A stretch of DNA of 64,000 bases from Seminavis robusta (Eukaryota; Bacillariophyta; Bacillariophyceae; Naviculales; Naviculaceae): positions 114,382-178,381 of the forward strand of contig CAICTM010000027.1 in assembly GCA_903772945.1 (NCBI GenBank), in the 5' to 3' direction. Shown in pieces: positions 63,837-64,000 of this stretch; within the stretch, counting starts at the first letter, position 1; each line of letters begins with the position of its first letter. The translations under genes and the position numbers were made by a program. Under the pieces are notes generated by a model. That model was not told the origin of the DNA and made no database searches. It worked only from the letters and a program-made list of their open reading frames with translations.

Positions 63837-64000
63837 TGGTTGACGATGAAACATCGCTCTAGATATTTAGCCAGCGTGGAGTACTTCCACGCTACTAGAG
63901 AAATGCTAGACGAATCTTCACGCGTTCCGTTTTTTGGATCGTGGAGTAGAGTAGATTTGCTACCGCAACCTACTCTATCTCACTATCTCTCTATTTTTTT
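63837..64000. other. End of window, hairpin-rich
   Basis: AGCGTGGA and TCCACGCT at about 63873-63893 form an 8-bp stem around a short loop. Further on GTGGAGTAGAGTAGATTT and CCTACTCTATCTC could pair. The window ends in a T-run, so any element here is cut off. Confidence 0.5.

Noticed and set aside
63560-64000. Start of an LTR retrotransposon (purine run followed by TG)
   Set aside because: A purine-rich GAGGGAA before TGCAATAC is suggestive, but there is no second LTR, primer site or polymerase gene in the window.

Overview
The window reads as nuclear DNA of a photosynthetic stramenopile, most likely a diatom. Two proteins (a DnaJ protein and an EF-G-like GTPase) begin with a signal peptide whose predicted cleavage site is followed by phenylalanine, the hallmark of bipartite plastid presequences in diatoms and relatives. 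The gene families also fit: ankyrin arrays built on a GCPWDE-type unit, Pro/Thr-rich von Willebrand type D secreted proteins, IQ-like arrays with a double tryptophan, and a decayed bacterial-type solute-binding gene. Genes are separated by long AT-leaning spacers full of palindromic words (CTAGCTAG, TACCGGTA, TACATGTA). Introns are GT-AG and mostly 50-165 bp; I placed them by joining reading frames on paper, not by transcript evidence.

Layout. 1-2.2 kb: frameshifted transposase-like relic. 4.5-6.35 kb (+): C2 plus PPPDE (DeSI-like) cysteine peptidase. 6.7-8.4 kb (-): four-exon gene of unknown function. 9.0-10.1 kb (-): NADH-cytochrome b5 reductase. 10.9-13.5 kb (-): nine-exon Golgi-type nucleotide-sugar transferase with a 23-nt microexon. 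13.5-18 kb: no genes, but a Harbinger-like MITE with a TAA target duplication and nested inverted repeats, and a five-unit array of about 150-bp repeats. 18.0 kb (+): secreted protein with a hydrophobic tail. 20.0-21.4 kb (+): low-complexity Ser/Lys/Asp protein. 22.6-23.8 kb (-) and 31.1-32.6 kb (+): two decayed ankyrin genes that enclose two small related orphan genes (24.3 and 27.7 kb) and a 2-oxoglutarate oxygenase (29.9-30.8 kb). 33.0-33.7 kb (-): unknown. 34.7-36.2 kb (-): plastid DnaJ protein. 36.9-38.7 kb (-): secreted vWD protein. 40.0-42.5 kb (+): plastid EF-G-like GTPase. 42.8-43.5 kb (-): solute-binding protein relic. 44.2 kb (+): membrane protein. 46.0-51.5 kb (+): 1864-residue WW/IQ-repeat protein. 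51.9-54.2 kb (+): tandem-WWE PARP interrupted by one extra A. 54.5 kb (-): acidic orphan. 56.6-57.2 kb (-): four-helix membrane protein. 57.7-62.9 kb (+): 1713-residue fusion of an FAD-linked oxidase, a methyltransferase and a large unassigned region. 63-64 kb: several tandem-repeat families.

There is no operon logic and no obvious single pathway. The most unusual items are the FAD oxidase-methyltransferase fusion, the WW/IQ protein with a triplicated C-terminal module, the paired ESDSALF orphans, the divergent plastid EF-G, and the nested-TIR MITE.
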